Shown here: positions 52,563 through 62,022 of the stretch, one piece after another | Layout of the letters: each line of letters begins with the position of its first letter | Numbering within the stretch: position 1 is the stretch's first letter | From: Pseudomonas sp. ATCC 13867 | GTDB lineage: Bacteria > Pseudomonadota > Gammaproteobacteria > Pseudomonadales > Pseudomonadaceae | Length of the DNA: 64,000 nt | Reading direction: 5' to 3' | NCBI RefSeq assembly: GCF_000349845.1 | Contig: NC_020829.1 | Span: 3,169,001-3,233,000, forward strand | Notes under the pieces: generated by a model | Told to the model about the DNA's origin: nothing | The model's input: the letters and a program-made list of their open reading frames with translations, nothing else | Database searches by the model: none | Translations under genes and position numbers: made by a program

Positions 52563-55211
52563 ATGGCTAACTCCATTTCTGCCAGTGATCGCTATCGCGC
52601 CCTCGGCTTGTCGACCCTCGCCTTCACGCTGTGCTTCGCCGTATGGACGCTGTTTTCCATCCTCGGCCTGCAGATCAAGAACGAGTTCGGCCTTACCGAT
52701 ACCCAGCTCGGCCTGTTGATGGCGACGCCGGTGCTGACCGGCTCGATCTCGCGCATCTTCCTCGGCCTGTGGACCGACCGCTACGGCGGGCGCTGGGTGT
52801 TCGGCCTGCTGATGCTGGTGTCAGCCGTCTGCGTCTACCTGCTGACCTTCGCCAACAGCTTCCCGATGCTGCTCGTCGCGGCACTGGGCGTGGGGCTGGC
52901 GGGTGGCGGCTTCATCGTCGGCACCGCCTACACCGCCACCTGGTTCGAGCAGGGCCGCCAGGGCACCGCGCTGGGCATCTTCGGCGCCGGCAACGTCGGC
53001 GCCGGCCTGACCAACCTCGCCGCTCCGCTGCTGATGCTGGCCCTGGGCTGGCGCGGCGCCGCCCTGGTGTACGCGCTGGTGCTCGGCGCGATGGGCATCG
53101 GCTTCATCCTCTTCGCCAAGACCGATCCCCAGGCCGCAACGCGCCAGGCCAAGGCCATCCCGCTGTCCGAGCAACTGGCGCCGCTGACCGAACTGCGCGT
53201 GTGGCGCTTCTCGCTCTACTACTTCTTCGTCTTCGGCGCCTTCGTCGCCCTTGCGCTTTGGCTGCCGCACTACCTGATGGAGGTGTACGGCCTGGGGCTG
53301 GCCGCCGCCGGCTTCGTCGCCGCGCTGTACACCGTGCCCGCCTCGCTGTTCCGCATCCTCGGCGGCTGGCTGTCGGACCGCTACGGCGCCCGTAGGGTGA
53401 TGTACTGGACCCTGGGCATTTCGGTGCTGTGCACCTTCCTGCTCAGCTACCCGCCGACCCGCTACACCGTCACCGGGGTACGCGGCGACATCGAGTTCTC
53501 GATGCACTTCGGCCTGGTCGGCTTCGCCCTGGTCATCATCGTCCTGGGCTTCTTCATGTCCCTGGGCAAGGCGGCGGTGTTCAAGCACATCCCGACCTAC
53601 TACCCGCAGCACGTCGGCGTGGTCGGCGGCCTGGTGGGGATGATCGGCGGCCTGGGCGGCTTCCTGCTGCCGCTGACCTTCGGTATGCTCAACGACGTGG
53701 TCGGCATCTGGCAGAGCTGCTTCATGCTGCTGTTCCTGATCGCCGCCGGCGCCCTGCTGTGGATGCACTACGCGATCCGCATGGCCGAACGCGTGGAATG
53801 GGCCGAGCACAGCGAAACCCGCGACCTGCCGGAACTCTCCACCCCCAGCAGCTTCGTGCTGCGCGACTGGCACCCGGAGGACCCGGCGTTCTGGGCGGAT
53901 ACCGGCAAGCGCATCGCCACGCGCAACCTGTGGATCTCCATCCCCAACCTGCTGCTGGCCTTCGCCATCTGGATGGTCTGGTCGGTGGTGGTGGCCAAGC
54001 TGCCGCTGGCCGGCTTCAACTACAGCGCCAACCAGCTGTTCTGGCTGGCCGCCCTGCCCGGCCTGTCCGGCGCCACCCTGCGCATCTTCTACAGCTTCAT
54101 GGTGCCGATCTTCGGCGGGCGGCGCTGGACGGCGCTGTCCACCGCCTCCCTGCTGGTGCCGGCGCTGTGGATCGGCTTCGCCGTGCAGAACCCCAACACG
54201 CCCTACCTGGTGATGTTGATCCTCGCCCTGCTCTGCGGCCTGGGCGGCGGCAACTTCTCCTCGAGCATGGCGAACATCTCGTTCTTCTTCCCCAAACAGG
54301 CCAAGGGCTCCGCGATGGGCCTGAACGCCGGGCTGGGTAACCTGGGCGTGAGCGTCATGCAGTTCCTGGTGCCGCTGAGCATCACGATGGCGGTGTTCGG
54401 CAGCCTGGGCGGCGAACCGCAGACCACCAGCACCGGCACCCCGCTGTGGCTGCAGAACGCCGGCTTCATCTGGGTGCCCTTCATCATCGTCGCCACGCTC
54501 GCCGCCTGGTTCGGGATGAACGACATCGCCAGCGCCAAGTCGTCCTTCGCCGACCAGATGGCGATCTTCAAACGCAAGCACACCTGGCTGATGAGCGTGC
54601 TCTACACCGGCACCTTCGGCAGCTTCATCGGCTTCTCCGCCGGTTTCCCGCTGCTGGCCGGGCACCTGTTCCCCGGCGTCGACGTGCTCAAGTTCGCCTT
54701 CCTCGGGCCGCTGATCGGTGCCCTCGCTCGCGCCTTCACCGGCGGCCTGGCGGATCGCTTCGGCGGCGGGCGGATCAGCCTCTGGGTGTTCGTCGCCATG
54801 GCCGTGTGCGTCGGCGGCGTGCTGTTCTTCATCGAAGGCAAGGACCAACCGGGCGCCTTCTGGGGCTTCCTGGCGATGTTCCTGCTGCTGTTCTTCTTCT
54901 CCGGCGTGGGCAATGCCAGCACCACGCAGATGATCCCGGCGATCTTCCGGATCATGACGCCGCGCCTGTTCCCCAGCCTACCCGCCGAGCAACAGGGCCT
55001 GCAGAGCGAGAAGGAGTCCGCCGCGGCAGTGGGCTTCATCTCGGCGGTAGCGGCCTACGGCGGCTTCTTCATCCCGAAATCGTTCGGCAGTTCGTTCGAC
55101 CTCACCGGAGGCCCGGAATGGGCGCTCTACGGGTTCATCGTGTTCTACGTGCTGTGTATCGCGCTGACCTGGTTCTTCTACACCCGTCGCAATGCCGAAG
55201 TGCGCTGCTAA
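52563..55211 (+). CDS. narK: NarK1-NarK2 fused nitrate/nitrite transporter
   Basis: The 882-residue protein is two complete major-facilitator units in one chain, about 24 helices. The N-half (about 1-430) shows GAGNVGAGLTNLAAPLL and GGLVGMIGGLGGFLLPLTFG. The C-half (about 450-885) shows GLGGGNFSSSMANISFFFPKQ and NAGLGNLGVSV; these Gly-rich patterns are nitrate-porter signatures. It would combine nitrate/proton uptake and nitrate/nitrite exchange, as in Paracoccus NarK, whereas P. aeruginosa uses two separate genes. GTG 52554 is an alternative start with a closer ribosome site. It is the first gene of the nar operon. Confidence 0.9.
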   Translation: MANSISASDRYRALGLSTLAFTLCFAVWTLFSILGLQIKNEFGLTDTQLGLLMATPVLTGSISRIFLGLWTDRYGGRWVFGLLMLVSAVCVYLLTFANSFPMLLVAALGVGLAGGGFIVGTAYTATWFEQGRQGTALGIFGAGNVGAGLTNLAAPLLMLALGWRGAALVYALVLGAMGIGFILFAKTDPQAATRQAKAIPLSEQLAPLTELRVWRFSLYYFFVFGAFVALALWLPHYLMEVYGLGLAAAGFVAALYTVPASLFRILGGWLSDRYGARRVMYWTLGISVLCTFLLSYPPTRYTVTGVRGDIEFSMHFGLVGFALVIIVLGFFMSLGKAAVFKHIPTYYPQHVGVVGGLVGMIGGLGGFLLPLTFGMLNDVVGIWQSCFMLLFLIAAGALLWMHYAIRMAERVEWAEHSETRDLPELSTPSSFVLRDWHPEDPAFWADTGKRIATRNLWISIPNLLLAFAIWMVWSVVVAKLPLAGFNYSANQLFWLAALPGLSGATLRIFYSFMVPIFGGRRWTALSTASLLVPALWIGFAVQNPNTPYLVMLILALLCGLGGGNFSSSMANISFFFPKQAKGSAMGLNAGLGNLGVSVMQFLVPLSITMAVFGSLGGEPQTTSTGTPLWLQNAGFIWVPFIIVATLAAWFGMNDIASAKSSFADQMAIFKRKHTWLMSVLYTGTFGSFIGFSAGFPLLAGHLFPGVDVLKFAFLGPLIGALARAFTGGLADRFGGGRISLWVFVAMAVCVGGVLFFIEGKDQPGAFWGFLAMFLLLFFFSGVGNASTTQMIPAIFRIMTPRLFPSLPAEQQGLQSEKESAAAVGFISAVAAYGGFFIPKSFGSSFDLTGGPEWALYGFIVFYVLCIALTWFFYTRRNAEVRC

Positions 55212-55244
55212 CGCTGACGACGCACTCTGCCAAGGAGGAGAAAC

Positions 55245-58200
55245 ATGAGCTTCTTCATCGACCGCCTGCGCTACCTGGTCAAGCGTCCCCCGGAGTTCGC
55301 CGGCGGCCACGGCGAAACCCGCGATGAGAGCCGCGACTGGGAGGATGGCTATCGCCAGCGCTGGCAGTTCGACAAGATCGCCCGCTCGACCCACGGGGTG
55401 AACTGCACCGGCTCCTGCAGCTGGAAGATCTACGTGAAGAACGGCCTGGTGACCTGGGAAACCCAGCAGACCGACTACCCGCGCACCCGCCCCGACCTGC
55501 CCAACCACGAACCGCGCGGCTGCCCGCGCGGCGCCAGCTATTCCTGGTACCTGTACAGCGCCAACCGGCTGAAGTACCCGATGGTGCGCAAGGCGCTGGT
55601 GCAGCTCCGGCGCGAGGCGCTGGCGACCCACAAGGACCCGGTGCTGGCCTGGGCGAGCATCGTCGAGGACCCGCAGAAGGCGAAGCAGTACAAGTCCATC
55701 CGTGGCCGTGGCGGGTTCGTCCGCGCCGACTGGGACGAGATGCAGACCCTGGTCGCCGCCGCCAACGTCTACACCGTGAAGACCTACGGCCCGGACCGCG
55801 TCGCCGGCTTCTCGCCGATCCCGGCGATGTCGATGGTCTCCTACGCCTCGGGCACCCGTTACCTGTCGCTGATCGGCGGCGTCTGCCTGAGCTTCTACGA
55901 CTGGTACTGCGACCTGCCACCCGCCTCGCCGCAAGTCTGGGGCGAGCAGACCGACGTGCCCGAGTCCGCCGACTGGTACAACTCCGGCTACATCATCGCC
56001 TGGGGTTCCAACGTCCCGCAGACCCGTACCCCCGACGCGCACTTCTTCACCGAGGTGCGCTACAAGGGCACCAAGACCATCGCCATCACCCCGGACTACG
56101 CGGAAATCTCCAAGCTCTGCGACGAGTGGATGAGCGCCAAGCAGGGCACCGACTCCGCGCTGGCCATCGCCATGGGCCATGTGATCTTCAAGGAATTCCA
56201 CCTGGAGCAGCCCAGCGCCTACTTCACCGACTACATCCGCCGCTACACCGACATGCCGATCCTGGTGGAGCTGGAACAGCGCGAGGACGGCAGCCTGGTG
56301 CCGGGCAAGCAGCTGCGCGCCAGCGACTTCGACGGCAACCTCGCGCAGGCCAACAACCCCGAATGGAAGACCGTGGCCTGGGACGAGAGCGGCGACCGCC
56401 TGGTGGTGCCGCGCGGCTCCATCGGCTTCCGCTGGGGTGAAACCGGACACTGGAACCTGGAACCGGTGGACGCCGACGGCCAGGACGTCAGCCTGCGCCT
56501 GTCGCAGCTTGGCCAGCATGACGAAGTGGCGCGGGTGGCCTTCCCCTACTTCGGCGGCATCGAGCGCCAGCACTTCCCCAACGTGAAAGTGCGCGACGTC
56601 ATCTACCACCACGTGCCGGCCAAGCGCCTGAAACTGGCCGATGGCCGCGAGGTGCTGGCGGTCACCGTGTTCGACCTCACCGCCGCCAACTACGGCATCG
56701 ACCGGGGCCTGGCCGCTACCGTCGGCGGCTCCGGCGCGGACGATGGCGCCAGCGACTACGGGCAGATGAAGCCCTACACCCCGGCCTGGCAGGAGGCGAT
56801 CACCGGGGTGCCGGCGGCGCAGATGATCCGCATCGCCCGCGAGTTCGCGCAGAACGCCGACAAGACCCACGGCCGCTCCATGATCATCGTCGGTGCCGGG
56901 ATGAACCACTGGTACCACATGGACATGAACTACCGCGGGCTGATCAACATGCTCATCCTCTGCGGTTGCATCGGCAAGAGCGGCGGCGGCTGGTCACACT
57001 ACGTCGGCCAGGAGAAGCTGCGCCCGCAGACCGGCTGGACGCCGCTGGCCTTCGCCCTCGACTGGCACCGTCCGCCGCGTCACATGAACGGCACCTCGTT
57101 CTTCTACAACCACTCCAGCCAGTGGCGCTACGAGAAGCTGGAGGTGAAGGAACTGCTCTCCCCGCTGGCGCGCCCGCAGGACTTCAGCGGCAGCCTGGTG
57201 GACTTCAACGTGCGCGCCGAGCGCATGGGCTGGCTGCCCTCCGCGCCGCAGCTGGGCATCAACCCGCTGCGCCTGGCCGCCGCCGCCCAGGCCGCCGGCA
57301 AGAGCACGGTGGACTACACCGTCGAACAATTGAAAAGCGGCCAGCTGCGCTTCGCCAGCGAAGACCCGGACAACCCGCAGAACCACCCGCGCAACCTGTT
57401 CGTCTGGCGCTCCAACCTGCTCGGCTCCTCCGGCAAGGGCCACGAGTACATGCTCAAGTACCTGCTGGGCACCAGGAACGGACTGCTCGGCAAGGACCTG
57501 GGCGATTCGGGTCATCAGAAGCCCGAGGAAGTGGAATGGAAGGACGAGCCCATCGAAGGCAAGCTCGACCTGCTGACCACCCTGGACTTCCGCATGTCCA
57601 CCACCTGCCTCTACTCCGATGTGGTGCTGCCCACCGCCACCTGGTACGAGAAGGACGACCTCAACACGTCCGACATGCACCCCTTCATCCACCCGCTCAC
57701 CGCCGCCACCGACCCGGCGTGGGAAGCCCGCAGCGACTGGCAGATCTACGACGGCATCGCCCAGGCGTTCTCGCGTCTGTGCGTCGGTCACCTGGGCGAG
57801 GAAACCGACCTGGTCACCCTGCCCCTGCAGCACGACAGTCCCGGCGAACTGGCCCAGCCGCAGGTGCTGGACTGGAAGAAAGGCGAGTGCGAGCCGATCC
57901 CCGGCAAGACCATGCCGTCGCTCATCGAGGTCAAGCGCAACTACCCGGAAACCTATGAGCGCTTCAGCTCGGTCGGCCCGCTGCTGGACAGCATCGGCAA
58001 CGGCGGCAAGGGCATCGCCTGGAAGACCGAGACCGAGGTCGACCTGCTCGGCAAGCTCAACTACCGCAAGCTGGAAGGCTCCGCCGAAGGCCGACCGAAG
58101 ATCGCCTCGGCCATCGACGCGGCGGAGATGATCCTCGCCCTGGCGCCGGAAACCAACGGCCAGGTAGCGGTGAAGGCCTGGGCGGCGCTGTCGAAGATCA

Positions 58201-59009
58201 CCGGGCGCGACCATACGCACCTGGCCAAGCCCAAGGAAGAGGAAAAGATCCGTTTTCGCGACCTGGTCGCACAGCCGCGCAAGATCATCTCCAGCCCCAC
58301 CTGGTCGGGCCTGGAAGACGAACACGTCAGCTACAACGCCTGCTACACCAACGTGCATGAACTGATCCCCTGGCGCACCGTCACCGGCCGCCAGCAGTTC
58401 TACCAGGACCACCCCTGGATGCGCGCCTTCGGCGAAAGCCTGATGGTCTACCGGCCGCCCATCGACACCAAGGCCGCCGCCAGCGTCGCCGCGCCCAAGA
58501 GCAACGGCAACCCGGAGATCGCCCTCAACTGGATCACCCCGCACCAGAAGTGGGGCATCCACTCCACCTACAGCGACAACCTGCTGATGCAGACCCTCTC
58601 CCGCGGCGGGCCCATCGTCTGGATGTCCGAGGACGACGCGCGCTCCATCGGCGTCTCCGACAACGACTGGATCGAGCTGTACAACGCCAACGGCGCCATC
58701 GCCGCCCGCGCGGTGGTGAGCCAGCGGGTGCGGCCGGGCATGGCGATGATGTACCACGCCCAGGAACGCATCCTGAACATCCCCGGCTCGGAAATGACCG
58801 GCACCCGTGGCGGCATCCACAACTCGGTCACGCGGGTCTGCCCCAAGCCGACCCACATGATCGGCGGCTACGCGCAGCTCTCCTACGGCTTCAACTACTA
58901 CGGCACCGTGGGCTCCAACCGCGACGAGTTCGTCATCGTGCGCAAGATGCACCGCATCGACTGGCTCGACGGCGAAGGCAACGACTATCAGCAGGAGGCC
59001 GTGAAATGA
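55245..59009 (+). CDS. narG: Respiratory nitrate reductase alpha subunit (NarG)
   Basis: The 1254-residue molybdoenzyme catalyses nitrate to nitrite on the cytoplasmic face. The FS0 iron-sulfur ligands are His50, Cys54, Cys58 and Cys93 (STHGVNCTGSCSW, RGCPRG). The molybdenum-ligand region YNSGYIIAWGSNVPQTRTPDAHF is conserved. No long Tat leader is present, as expected for membrane-bound NarG. ATG 55245 follows AAGGAGG. It overlaps narH by 4 bp. Confidence 0.97.
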   Translation: MSFFIDRLRYLVKRPPEFAGGHGETRDESRDWEDGYRQRWQFDKIARSTHGVNCTGSCSWKIYVKNGLVTWETQQTDYPRTRPDLPNHEPRGCPRGASYSWYLYSANRLKYPMVRKALVQLRREALATHKDPVLAWASIVEDPQKAKQYKSIRGRGGFVRADWDEMQTLVAAANVYTVKTYGPDRVAGFSPIPAMSMVSYASGTRYLSLIGGVCLSFYDWYCDLPPASPQVWGEQTDVPESADWYNSGYIIAWGSNVPQTRTPDAHFFTEVRYKGTKTIAITPDYAEISKLCDEWMSAKQGTDSALAIAMGHVIFKEFHLEQPSAYFTDYIRRYTDMPILVELEQREDGSLVPGKQLRASDFDGNLAQANNPEWKTVAWDESGDRLVVPRGSIGFRWGETGHWNLEPVDADGQDVSLRLSQLGQHDEVARVAFPYFGGIERQHFPNVKVRDVIYHHVPAKRLKLADGREVLAVTVFDLTAANYGIDRGLAATVGGSGADDGASDYGQMKPYTPAWQEAITGVPAAQMIRIAREFAQNADKTHGRSMIIVGAGMNHWYHMDMNYRGLINMLILCGCIGKSGGGWSHYVGQEKLRPQTGWTPLAFALDWHRPPRHMNGTSFFYNHSSQWRYEKLEVKELLSPLARPQDFSGSLVDFNVRAERMGWLPSAPQLGINPLRLAAAAQAAGKSTVDYTVEQLKSGQLRFASEDPDNPQNHPRNLFVWRSNLLGSSGKGHEYMLKYLLGTRNGLLGKDLGDSGHQKPEEVEWKDEPIEGKLDLLTTLDFRMSTTCLYSDVVLPTATWYEKDDLNTSDMHPFIHPLTAATDPAWEARSDWQIYDGIAQAFSRLCVGHLGEETDLVTLPLQHDSPGELAQPQVLDWKKGECEPIPGKTMPSLIEVKRNYPETYERFSSVGPLLDSIGNGGKGIAWKTETEVDLLGKLNYRKLEGSAEGRPKIASAIDAAEMILALAPETNGQVAVKAWAALSKITGRDHTHLAKPKEEEKIRFRDLVAQPRKIISSPTWSGLEDEHVSYNACYTNVHELIPWRTVTGRQQFYQDHPWMRAFGESLMVYRPPIDTKAAASVAAPKSNGNPEIALNWITPHQKWGIHSTYSDNLLMQTLSRGGPIVWMSEDDARSIGVSDNDWIELYNANGAIAARAVVSQRVRPGMAMMYHAQERILNIPGSEMTGTRGGIHNSVTRVCPKPTHMIGGYAQLSYGFNYYGTVGSNRDEFVIVRKMHRIDWLDGEGNDYQQEAVK

Positions 59010-60562
59010 AGATTCGTTCCCAGGTCGGCATGGTCCTGAACCTCGACAAGTGCATCGGTTGCCACACCTGCTCGGTCACCTGCAAGAACGTCTGGACCAG
59101 CCGCGAAGGCATCGAGTACGCCTGGTACAACAACGTCGAGACCAAGCCGGGCATCGGCTATCCCAAGGAGTGGGAGAACCAGAAGAAGTGGAACGGCGGC
59201 TGGGTGCGCAACGCCGACGGCTCCATCAACCCACGCATCGGCGGCAAGTGGCGGGTGCTGGCGAACATCTTCGCCAACCCGGACCTGCCGGAGATCGACG
59301 ACTACTACGAGCCCTTCACCTTCGACTACCAGCACCTGCACACTGCCAAGCAGAGCGAGCACCAGCCCGTGGCGCGGCCGCGCTCGCTGATTTCCGGGCA
59401 GCGCATGGACAAGGTGGAATGGGGCCCGAACTGGGAAGAACTGCTGGGTACCGAGTTCGCCAAGCGGCGCAAGGACATCAACTTCGACCAGGTCCAGGCG
59501 GACATCTACGGGCAGTTCGAAAACACCTTCATGATGTACCTGCCGCGCCTGTGCGAGCACTGCCTGAACCCGGCGTGCGTGGCCTCCTGCCCCAGCGGCG
59601 CGATCTACAAGCGCGAGGAAGACGGCATCGTCCTGATCGACCAGGACAAATGCCGCGGCTGGCGCATGTGCATCTCCGGCTGCCCGTACAAGAAGATCTA
59701 CTACAACTGGAAAAGCGGTAAGTCGGAGAAGTGCATCTTCTGCTACCCGCGCATCGAGAGCGGCCAGCCCACCGTCTGCTCGGAAACCTGCGTGGGGCGC
59801 ATCCGCTACCTCGGCGTGCTGCTCTACGACGCCGACCGCATCGAGGAAGTGGCCGCCTCCAAGGACGACCGCGACCTCTACCACCGCCAGTGCGAGATCT
59901 TCCTCGACCCGCACGACCCGGAAGTCATCGCCCAGGCGCGCAAGGACGGCATCCCCGACAACGTGATCGCCGCAGCGCAAGCCTCGCCGGTCTACAAGCT
60001 GGCCATCGACTGGCAGCTGGCCCTGCCGCTGCACCCGGAATACCGCACCCTGCCGATGGTCTGGTACGTGCCGCCGCTCTCCCCCATCCAGTCCGCCGCC
60101 GAAGCGGGCCATATGGAGTTCGACGGCGTGCTGCCGAAGATCGAATCGCTGCGCATCCCGGTGCGCTACCTGGCCAACATGCTCACCGCCGGGGAAGAAG
60201 CGCCGGTCGTGCTGGCGCTCAAGCGGCTGATGGCGATGCGCGTGTACATGCGCGCCAAGCACGTCGACAAGACGGACAATACCGCCGTGCTCGACGAGGT
60301 CGGGCTGACCCGGAACCAGGTCGAGGAAATGTACCGCTACCTGGCGATCGCCAACTACGAGGACCGCTTCGTCATCCCCACCGGCCACCGCGAGCACATC
60401 CCCGAAGCCTATGCCGAACGCAGCGGCTGCGGCTTCAGCTTCGGCGACGGCTGCAATGGCGGCAACAGCCAGGTCAGCCTGTTCGGCGGACGCAAGAACA
60501 CCACCACGCTGGTCAAGCCGGTGCAGACCTTCGACCCGGTGGAGGACAGCCGTCATGGGTGA
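59006..60562 (+). CDS. narH: Respiratory nitrate reductase beta subunit (NarH)
   Basis: This 518-residue iron-sulfur subunit carries four clusters. Cysteine groups include CIGCHTCSVTCKN near the start, CEHCLNPACVASCPSG, CRGWRMCISGCPYKK (the Trp-containing 3Fe-4S ligand motif) and KCIFCYPR. It passes electrons from NarI heme to NarG. It overlaps narG (ATGA) and narJ (8 bp), indicating coupled translation. Confidence 0.97.
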   Translation: MKIRSQVGMVLNLDKCIGCHTCSVTCKNVWTSREGIEYAWYNNVETKPGIGYPKEWENQKKWNGGWVRNADGSINPRIGGKWRVLANIFANPDLPEIDDYYEPFTFDYQHLHTAKQSEHQPVARPRSLISGQRMDKVEWGPNWEELLGTEFAKRRKDINFDQVQADIYGQFENTFMMYLPRLCEHCLNPACVASCPSGAIYKREEDGIVLIDQDKCRGWRMCISGCPYKKIYYNWKSGKSEKCIFCYPRIESGQPTVCSETCVGRIRYLGVLLYDADRIEEVAASKDDRDLYHRQCEIFLDPHDPEVIAQARKDGIPDNVIAAAQASPVYKLAIDWQLALPLHPEYRTLPMVWYVPPLSPIQSAAEAGHMEFDGVLPKIESLRIPVRYLANMLTAGEEAPVVLALKRLMAMRVYMRAKHVDKTDNTAVLDEVGLTRNQVEEMYRYLAIANYEDRFVIPTGHREHIPEAYAERSGCGFSFGDGCNGGNSQVSLFGGRKNTTTLVKPVQTFDPVEDSRHG

Positions 60563-61313
60563 GTACCGTCCCTACGAAGGCCCACCCGTGGGCCTGCTGA
60601 GCCTGCGCGTGCTGGCGCGGCTGCTCGACTACCCCAGCGCCGAACTGCAGGTGGCCTGCGCCGAGGCCATCGACATCCTCGATGCCGAAGACCGCCTGCC
60701 CACGCCCTTGCGCGCGCAGCTCGCCCAGTGGTGCCGCGAGCTGGCTGCCGGGGAACTGCTCGATCTGGAGGAAGCCTACGTCGAACTCTTCGACCGTGGC
60801 CGCGCCACCTCGCTGCTGCTGTTCGAGCACGTGCACGGCGAATCCCGCGATCGCGGCCAGGCCATGGTCAACCTGCTGGCCGAGTACGAGGCCGCCGGCT
60901 TCCAGCTCGACGCCCGCGAGTTGCCCGACTACCTGCCGCTGTTCCTGGAATACCTGTCGACCCGCAGCCACGAGGAGATCGGCCAGTGGCTGGGCGACAT
61001 CCGGCACATCCTCGCCCTGCTCGCCGCGCGCCTGGAGGAACGCGACACCCGCTACGCGCTGGTGCCCCGCGCCCTGCTCGCGCTGATCGGCGCCACCGAC
61101 GCCATCGACGAGCAGCGCCCCGCCGTCGCGGATGAAAAGCCCGACAACACGCCCCAGGCGCTGGACGCGGTGTGGGAAGAAGAAGTGGTGCGCTTCAACG
61201 CCGAAACCGACCAGGACTGCAGCCTGCAGTCCGCCGAGGGGCGGCGCCTGGCCGAGCGCAAGTACGAGACGCTGCCACAGGTCATCCAGGTCATGCCGTC
61301 CGGCACCCAGTAA
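60555..61313 (+). CDS. narJ: Nitrate reductase assembly chaperone (NarJ)
   Basis: The 252-residue cytosolic protein has the NarJ/TorD fold (LLDYPSAELQ; LEEAYVELFDRGRATSLLLFEHVHGESRDRGQAM; ELPDYLPLFLEYLS). It is needed for molybdenum-cofactor insertion into NarG and proper assembly, but is not part of the final enzyme. It overlaps narH and ends 13 bp before narI. Confidence 0.95.
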   Translation: MGEYRPYEGPPVGLLSLRVLARLLDYPSAELQVACAEAIDILDAEDRLPTPLRAQLAQWCRELAAGELLDLEEAYVELFDRGRATSLLLFEHVHGESRDRGQAMVNLLAEYEAAGFQLDARELPDYLPLFLEYLSTRSHEEIGQWLGDIRHILALLAARLEERDTRYALVPRALLALIGATDAIDEQRPAVADEKPDNTPQALDAVWEEEVVRFNAETDQDCSLQSAEGRRLAERKYETLPQVIQVMPSGTQ

Positions 61314-61326
61314 ACGGAGGCTCATC

Positions 61327-62010
61327 ATGTTCGAGGACTACCTGTTCCACTTCATCTACGGCATCTACCCCTACCTCGCCGGCTCGGTGTTCCTGCTCGG
61401 CAGCCTGATGCGCTACGACCACGGCCAGTACACCTGGAAGACCGGTTCCAGCCAGATGCTCTCGTCGAAGAACATGCGCCTGGCGAGCAACCTGTTCCAC
61501 ATCGGCATCCTGGCGATCTTCTTCGGCCACCTGGTCGGCCTGCTGACGCCGCACTGGGTCTACGCGCCGTTCCTCTCCGCCGGGCACAAGCAGATCATGG
61601 CCATCCTCTTCGGCGGCGTGGCCGGCGTGCTCTGCGTGATCGGCGGCGCCATGCTGCTCTGGCGGCGGCTGACCAACCCGCGGGTACGCGCCTCCTCCAG
61701 CGTGATGGACAACCTGATCATCGCCCTGCTCCTGCTGCAGGCGTGCCTGGGGCTGATCACCATCTTCGCCTCGCTGCACCACCTGGACGGCGGCATGATG
61801 CTGCTGCTGGCCAACTGGGCCCAGGCCATCGTGTTCTTCCGTGGCGACGCAGCCGGCTTCGTGATGGACGCGCCGCTGATCTTCAAGCTGCACATCTTCC
61901 TCGGCCTGACCATCATCCTGCTGTTCCCCTTCACCCGCCTGGTGCACGTGTGGAGCATTCCGCTGGGCTACTTCGGGCGCAATTACCAGATCGTCCGCCG
62001 GCGCAGCTAA
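61327..62010 (+). CDS. narI: Respiratory nitrate reductase gamma subunit (NarI)
   Basis: The 227-residue inner-membrane cytochrome b subunit has five helices (from LFHFIYGIYPYLAGSVFLLGSL through KLHIFLGLTIILLFPFTRLVHVWSIP). Histidines in LFHIGILAIFFGHLVG and near the last helix (HIFLG, LVHVW) are the expected heme ligands. It oxidises quinol and anchors NarGH. An AGG ribosome site precedes ATG 61327. Confidence 0.96.
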   Translation: MFEDYLFHFIYGIYPYLAGSVFLLGSLMRYDHGQYTWKTGSSQMLSSKNMRLASNLFHIGILAIFFGHLVGLLTPHWVYAPFLSAGHKQIMAILFGGVAGVLCVIGGAMLLWRRLTNPRVRASSSVMDNLIIALLLLQACLGLITIFASLHHLDGGMMLLLANWAQAIVFFRGDAAGFVMDAPLIFKLHIFLGLTIILLFPFTRLVHVWSIPLGYFGRNYQIVRRRS

Positions 62011-62022
62011 GGAACGACAGAC

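Noticed and set aside
52821..54848. Long minus-strand open frame opposite narK
   Set aside because: Its Glu/Gln/His/Gly-rich translation has no domain and mirrors the codon bias of narK.
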